Below are positions 58,901-64,000 of a stretch of 64,000 bases of DNA, one piece after another. The position numbers were made by a program, and so were the translations under genes. The DNA is from Microbacterium invictum. Its GTDB lineage: Bacteria > Actinomycetota > Actinomycetes > Actinomycetales > Microbacteriaceae. The stretch is from assembly GCF_014197265.1 (NCBI RefSeq), contig NZ_JACIFH010000001.1, positions 434,001 through 498,000 of the forward strand, given 5' to 3'. Position 1 is the first letter of the stretch; every line of letters begins with the position of its first letter. Below the pieces are notes generated by a model. It ran no database searches. It saw nothing but the letters and a program-made list of their open reading frames with translations, and was not told the DNA's origin.

Positions 58901-59577
58901 ACCGCCTCGAGACCATCGCCGTCAACAACGACCTCGGGTCGGGCATGCAGGTGGCGCTCAAGGACCTCGAGATCCGCGGCGCCGGCAACCTGCTCGGCGC
59001 GGAGCAGGCCGGTCACATCGCCGGCGTCGGATTCGACCTGTACCTGCGGATGATCGGCGAGGCCGTGGCCACGTTCCGGGGCGAGGAGACCGAAGGCCCC
59101 GCCGAACTGCGGCTCGAGCTGCCCGTCCAGGCGCGCATCCCCGACGATTACATCGACAGCGAGCGGCTGCGGCTCGAGGCGTACCAGAAGCTCTCGGCGG
59201 CGGCATCCATCACCTCTTCGGACGACGCGATCGGCCTCGTGTTCGAAGAGCTCACCGACCGCTACGGCGAGCCGCCGGAAGAGGTGCGCGGCATCTTCGA
59301 CGTCGCACGGCTGCGCCGCCGGGCAGCGCAGGCGGGCCTGACCGATGTCGTCGCGATGGGCCCGAACCTGCGCATCGCGCCGGCGCACCTGCCCGACTCG
59401 ATCCAGGTGCGGCTGCGCCGGCTGCACCCGAAGGCCAAGCTGCTGTCCGGTGGCGACGCGATGGTCGTGCCGCTGCCGACCGCCGGCGGCGAGGCGCTCG
59501 CCGACGCCGACCTGATCGCATGGACCGGTCAGCTGCTGGACCAGCTGTTCCCGCCGCCGAAGCCCGACGCCGCCTGA
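55972..59577 (+). CDS. mfd: Transcription-repair coupling factor
   Basis: ATP-dependent translocase that removes RNA polymerase stalled at lesions and recruits UvrA. It has 1201 residues, a normal length. The N-terminal UvrB-like modules (about 30-450) lead to the RNA-polymerase interaction domain around GDFVVHNTHGIGRFVELTQ. The RecG-like helicase core has Walker A GDVGFGKTEVA (K683), the DEEQRFG box, SATPIPRTLEMA, and the TRG motif region QLHQLRGRVGRARERAYAYF. The C-terminal TRCF domain starts near 1040. The GTG at 55972 is 6 nt after a -10 box, so it appears leaderless. Confidence 0.97.
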   Translation: MTVPGIVRALEQAESYRDAVAAASVDADFSLVEGLDAPLLASLVERRRAAGKPPALLVIAPTGRRVESLGPALGALLPGAEVLHFPAWETLPHERLSPSAETVGMRLDVLGRVARWQGETPLVVTASVRSAIQPLAAGLTDVPAIELVVGGRGHELGEVALRLVELAYHRVDMVSRRGEFALRGGILDVFPAIAAHPYRVEFFGDEVDQIRAFSVADQRSLPGEVRDVTLVPARELLLTDAVRARARQLREDFPGLQTMLEKMSEGIPVEGMESLLPAVVDRLVTLPDYLPAQTAVALVDPERAVTRAITLGETNREFLDAAWSAATAGAQTPIDLGAGDFLTLPELRAAARARGDVWWRLSAFDSGEADAAAEGLMSDDVEVALEAAAAIRVPADPVPSFQGNVDGATAHVGQLLADGWRVVIAASGAGLVDRARDVLAERGIAARTVGEVLTPPEPGVAHAVVSTLERGFQATDAKLAVLTETEFYGRTIGGDQRVVKKLASRRKAVVDPLQLKAGDFVVHNTHGIGRFVELTQREVSSGGRHPVKTTREYLVLEYAPAKRGYPGDKLFVPTDQLDLLSRYVGGEAPALSKMGGSDWAAAKGKARRAVRDIAVELVKLYSARMASKGHAFGPDTPWQRELEEAFPFAETPDQLQTIDEIKADMEKPIPMDRLLSGDVGFGKTEVAVRAAFKAIQDGKQVAMLVPTTLLVKQHFETFQERFAGFPVKVKALSRFQTDKQARDTLAGITDGTVDMVIGTHRILTEKVIFKDLGLMIIDEEQRFGVEHKDQLKKLKTNVDILAMSATPIPRTLEMAVTGIREMSTLQTPPEDRHPILSYVGARNDKQIAAAIRRELLREGQVFYVHNRVQSIQRVAAQLSELVPEARIAVAHGQMGETALEQVVDDFWERRADVLVSTTIVETGLDIANANTIIIDRADKYGLSQLHQLRGRVGRARERAYAYFLYDDQKPLSETAADRLETIAVNNDLGSGMQVALKDLEIRGAGNLLGAEQAGHIAGVGFDLYLRMIGEAVATFRGEETEGPAELRLELPVQARIPDDYIDSERLRLEAYQKLSAAASITSSDDAIGLVFEELTDRYGEPPEEVRGIFDVARLRRRAAQAGLTDVVAMGPNLRIAPAHLPDSIQVRLRRLHPKAKLLSGGDAMVVPLPTAGGEALADADLIAWTGQLLDQLFPPPKPDAA

Positions 59578-59592
59578 GCGCCGCGGCGCCGG

Positions 59593-59650
59593 TTCATCCG
59601 GCGCGACGTGTCGTCACGGCCCGTGTTGGGAGCACTTTGCGACGGATGAA
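59593..59650. repeat. 58-bp hairpin repeat, copy 1
   Basis: The unit begins TTCATCCGGCGCGA and ends TTGCGACGGATGAA. The ends are inverted repeats matching at 12 of 14 positions, with the outer 8 bp perfect. It lies in the convergent gap between mfd and gdhA. Confidence 0.75.
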
Positions 59651-59665
59651 GAGGCGGTGCGCACG

Positions 59666-59723
59666 CTCATCCGGCGCGAAGTGTCGTCACGGCGCGGGTC
59701 GGGAGCGCTTTGCGACGGATGAA
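59666..59723. repeat. 58-bp hairpin repeat, copy 2
   Basis: Same length and orientation as copy 1, starting 73 bp later, with about 52 of 58 positions identical, including GTGTCGTCACGGC. Both copies together fill most of the 181-bp gap; nothing else is seen there. Confidence 0.75.
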
Positions 59724-59758
59724 GCCGGTGAGTGGATGCCGCGGCGGCGCCGGCCGGG

Positions 59759-61312
<1,554 letters not shown>

Positions 61313-61368
61313 TCATCGGCCGCGCTACGCTGGCCGCAGCGGGCGCTGCCGCCCGGGAAGGAGCCACC

Positions 61369-61968
61369 GTGCAGTTCGAGCATCTCGGGGCGTCGCCCCG
61401 CATCCACCCGGAAGCCGTGATCGCGCCGACGGCGGTGATCTCCGGTGACGTGACGATCGGGGCAGGATGCCAGGTGCTTCATGGCGCGGTCATCACGGCC
61501 GAGGGCGGGCCGATCACCCTCGGCGACAACGTCATCGTCATGGAGAACGCGCTGGTGCGCGCGACCGCCACGAACTCCGTCCACATCGGATCGCATGTTC
61601 TGGTGGGACCCATGACATCCATCTCCGGCGCGACGATCGCCGACGAGGTCTTCCTCGCGACGGGCACCCGGGTGTTCAACGGCGCACGCATCGGCGAGCA
61701 CAGCGAGGTGCGCATCAACGCGGTCGTGCACCTGCGCACGGTGCTGCCGCCCGAATCGGTCGTCCCGATCGGGTGGGTCGCCGTCGGGGACCCCGCCCAG
61801 CTGCTGCCGCCCGAGCGGCATGACGAGATCTGGGCGCTGCAGCACGAACTCGACTTCCCCGGCTATGTGTTCGGCCTGGACCGCGACACTCCCGATCTCA
61901 TGATCCAGCTCGCCGAGCGGTATGGGGCGTCGCTGGCCCGTCACCGCGACGATCGCCGCATCGACTAG
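61369..61968 (+). CDS. Hexapeptide-repeat protein, gamma-carbonic-anhydrase-like
   Basis: Left-handed beta-helix protein of 199 residues. Repeats of the I-G-x-x-x type run from RIHPEAVIAPTAVISGDVTIG to RIGEHSEVRINAVVHL, followed by a C-terminal helical tail. LHGAVI, VHIGSHVLVGP and VVHL supply histidines in places resembling the metal site of gamma-class carbonic anhydrases (CamH/PaaY/CaiE group). Activity is not certain, because many relatives are not carbonic anhydrases. The GTG at 61369 has GGGAAGGAG upstream. Longer in-frame starts lie in sequence without conservation. It is convergent with ppc, 1 bp apart. Confidence 0.83.
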   Translation: MQFEHLGASPRIHPEAVIAPTAVISGDVTIGAGCQVLHGAVITAEGGPITLGDNVIVMENALVRATATNSVHIGSHVLVGPMTSISGATIADEVFLATGTRVFNGARIGEHSEVRINAVVHLRTVLPPESVVPIGWVAVGDPAQLLPPERHDEIWALQHELDFPGYVFGLDRDTPDLMIQLAERYGASLARHRDDRRID

Positions 61969-61969
61969 C

Positions 61970-64000
61970 TCACCCGGTGTTCTGGAGTCCCGCCGCGACC
62001 CCGGACACCGACAGCAGCAGCAGGCGCTGCCATTCCTGGGGCGCCTCGCCCTCGACGCCGCGCAGGGTGCGCAGGGCGCGCAGCTGCAGCAGCGACAGCG
62101 CATCGACGTAGGGGCTGCGCATCTTCACGGCGCGCTGCAGCACGGGCTTGTTCGCCAGCAGCTCTCCGCCGCCGGCGATGCGCACCACCCACTGGCGGGT
62201 GAGGGCCATCTCGGCCATCACGAGCTCGGCGAGATCCGGCCGGTCGCCGAGGTCGAGGTAGCGTCGGGCGATGCGGGCGTCGGACTTGGCCAGGCTCATC
62301 GCGACGTTGTCGATCACGGTGCGCAGCAGCGGCCACTGCGCGTAGGCATCGCGCAGCAGCGCCTCGTCGCCGACGGCCTCGAGCGCCGTGCCGAGACCGA
62401 ACCAGCCGGCCAGGTTGATGCGCGCCTGCGACCAGGCGAACACCCACGGGATCGCGCGCAGATCCTCGAGCGACTCCACCGACAGGCCGCGGCGCGCGGG
62501 GCGTGAGCCGAGGGGGAGCAGACCCACCTCCTCCATGGGCGTCACGGTGGCGAACCACGCGGCGAAGCCGTCGGCCTTCACGAGTTCGAAGAACCGCGCG
62601 CGCGAGGCGGCGTCCATCGCGTGCGCCACCGGCGCGAAGCGGGCTGCCGCATCGCGGTTGCGCTGCTCGTTCGAGGGGGCGGATGCCAGGAGGGTGGCCG
62701 CCACGACCTGATCGATGTGCCGCATCGCGATGGCCGGCTCGCCGTAGCGGGCGAAGATGACCTCACCCTGCTCGGTGAGCTTGAACCGCCCGTCGACCGA
62801 GTACGGCGGCTGCGCGAGGATCGCGGAGTTCGCCGGCCCGCCGCCGCGGCCGAGCGCGCCGCCGCGGCCGTGGAACAGGGTGAGCACGATGCCGCGCTCC
62901 TGCGCCCACGCCGAGATCAGCGCCTGGGCCTCGTAGAGCGCGAGGTTCGCGGCGACCGGCCCGACGTCCTTCGAGGAGTCGGAGTAGCCGAGCATCACCT
63001 CCAGCTTGGCGCCGGTTTCGGCCAGGCGCGCGGCGAACGCGGGGTGCTCGACGATCTCGGCGAGGATGCCCGGCGCGGCCTGCAGATCGGCGAACGTCTC
63101 GAACAGCGGGATGACGTCGAGCACCGGGAGGGTGCCGTGGTCCCCGACCGCGTACCGCGCCAGCTCATGGACGGCCGCGAGGTCGTCGGCGGACTGCGTG
63201 AACGACACGATGTACCGGCCGGCCGCGCGTGGACCGTACCGGTGCTGGATCTGCGCGATGCCGCGGAAGACCTCGAGCACCTCGGCGGTCTGCTCGCTCA
63301 GCACGCCGCCGGCACGGCACTGGGCAAGGGCCTTCGCGTGCACCGCGGAGTGCTGCCGCACTTCGAGCTCGGCGAGGTGGAACCCGAACGTCTCGACCTG
63401 CCAGAGCAGCTGCTGCAGGTGTCCGAATGCCTGCCGTGGTGCACCGGCAGCGGCCAGCGAGTCCTGCACGATCCCCAGATCGGCCAGCAGGTGCTCGGGG
63501 TCGCCGTAGGCGAGGTCTGCGTTGCGGGTACGCGTGGCCTTGATGCGGCGGGTCAGCAGCAGCAGGACCGCCTTGTGCGGTTCGCCGGCGGCGCGCTTGT
63601 GTGCATCGGCCGCGCCGTCTTCGTCGGCGGCAGCGAGCCGCTGCCACAGTGCGGTGAGCTCGGCGCTGACCGGCGTCGTGTCGGCGGAGGTGGTCACCGT
63701 GCGGGCGATGCGCTCGGCGCTGTGCTCGAGCCCGCGGAGGACGTGCTCGGAGGCGATGGATGCCGCCTTCTTCGTGACCGAGGTCGTCACGAACGGGTTG
63801 CCGTCGCGGTCGCCGCCGACCCAGGTGCCCAGCCGGACGAACGGGCGGACGATGGGCGCGCGGGCTCCGGCATCCACCCCCTGCAGGGAGTCGTCGACCC
63901 GGCGATACACGTGAGGGATCGCGGTGTAGAGCGTCTCGTCGAAGACGGCCATGATCGCGCGGACCTCGTCGACGGGAGTGGGCTTGGCGGCCCGCAGCGG
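61970..64000 (-). CDS. ppc: Phosphoenolpyruvate carboxylase, 5' end beyond window
   Basis: Anaplerotic enzyme that carboxylates PEP to oxaloacetate. About 676 C-terminal residues are in the window, out of roughly 900 expected; the N-terminus lies past the right edge. Visible motifs are GGDRDGNPFVT, GYSDSSKDVG, the FHGRGGALGRGGGP loop, EVIFARYGEP, and the invariant C-terminal AAGLQNTG. The frame is open to the window edge. Confidence 0.97.
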   Translation of the reverse strand, partial: PLRAAKPTPVDEVRAIMAVFDETLYTAIPHVYRRVDDSLQGVDAGARAPIVRPFVRLGTWVGGDRDGNPFVTTSVTKKAASIASEHVLRGLEHSAERIARTVTTSADTTPVSAELTALWQRLAAADEDGAADAHKRAAGEPHKAVLLLLTRRIKATRTRNADLAYGDPEHLLADLGIVQDSLAAAGAPRQAFGHLQQLLWQVETFGFHLAELEVRQHSAVHAKALAQCRAGGVLSEQTAEVLEVFRGIAQIQHRYGPRAAGRYIVSFTQSADDLAAVHELARYAVGDHGTLPVLDVIPLFETFADLQAAPGILAEIVEHPAFAARLAETGAKLEVMLGYSDSSKDVGPVAANLALYEAQALISAWAQERGIVLTLFHGRGGALGRGGGPANSAILAQPPYSVDGRFKLTEQGEVIFARYGEPAIAMRHIDQVVAATLLASAPSNEQRNRDAAARFAPVAHAMDAASRARFFELVKADGFAAWFATVTPMEEVGLLPLGSRPARRGLSVESLEDLRAIPWVFAWSQARINLAGWFGLGTALEAVGDEALLRDAYAQWPLLRTVIDNVAMSLAKSDARIARRYLDLGDRPDLAELVMAEMALTRQWVVRIAGGGELLANKPVLQRAVKMRSPYVDALSLLQLRALRTLRGVEGEAPQEWQRLLLLSVSGVAAGLQNTG

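Noticed and set aside
55534..59427. 1297-codon open frame opposite mfd
   Set aside because: Same high-GC artefact. The mfd frame has all helicase motifs and the antisense product has none.

Overview
The window is typical high-GC Actinobacterial chromosome and most resembles Microbacteriaceae, probably Microbacterium or a close relative. The evidence is strong G/C bias at third codon positions, GTG starts, ATGA/GTGA gene overlaps, a coproporphyrin-dependent heme gene set with an actinobacterial HemQ and an iron-sulfur type HemH, and many promoters whose -10 box lies about 6 nt before the start codon with no Shine-Dalgarno (leaderless genes). I see no rRNA, phage, insertion sequence or CRISPR array.

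Layout. 1-2.4 kb: a GH42 beta-galactosidase cut by the left edge, divergent from a LacI-family regulator, with repeated CTGTGACCGGT operators between them. 2.6-6.2 kb: metG, a TatD nuclease and a second LacI regulator that overlaps hemA. 6.2-16 kb: the heme locus, hemA leftward and hemE-G-Q-H-C-D-B-L rightward as a tightly overlapping operon. 16-25 kb: housekeeping genes (rsmA, ispE), a phosphodiesterase, a Stealth-type sugar-phosphate transferase, an aldo/keto reductase, an Eis-like acetyltransferase, an ABC-F ATPase and a MarR regulator. 25.5-29.2 kb: a large secreted multidomain GH53 endo-galactanase whose promoter carries the same operator as the GH42/LacI locus. 29.2-34.5 kb: tRNA-Gln fused almost directly to glmU, then prs and a P2-type cation ATPase. 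34.5-37.5 kb: a predicted extracytosolic flavin electron-transfer module (FMN-binding lipoprotein, ApbE, NqrB/RnfD-like membrane protein fused to a ferredoxin-NADP reductase domain). 37.5-42.8 kb: a two-component system, an epimerase-like protein, a VanZ-like protein and 6-phosphogluconate dehydrogenase.

42.8-54.3 kb is the clearest accessory region: a beta-glucuronide/hexuronate catabolic cluster. It holds an MFS transporter, GH3 hydrolase, LacI regulator, UxaC, fructuronate reductase, GH2 beta-glucuronidase, ManD-type mannonate dehydratase and gluconokinase. Four copies of a TGGCAACCGGTTGAC-like operator tie it together, one of them close to gnd. Glucuronides would be imported, cleaved, isomerised to fructuronate, reduced to mannonate and dehydrated to 2-keto-3-deoxygluconate. 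The kinase and aldolase that would finish this route are not in the window.

54.2-64 kb returns to core genes: a 40-residue membrane protein, rplY, pth, mfd, gdhA, a hexapeptide-repeat (gamma-carbonic-anhydrase-like) protein and ppc, cut by the right edge. A pair of 58-bp hairpin repeats lies between mfd and gdhA.

I do not see an obviously new defence or mobile system. The most interesting items are the operator-linked galactan regulon, the glucuronide regulon with its leader peptide and ManD, the tRNA-Gln/glmU junction, hemE without a normal start codon, the pervasive leaderless architecture and the flavin module with an altered flavinylation motif.
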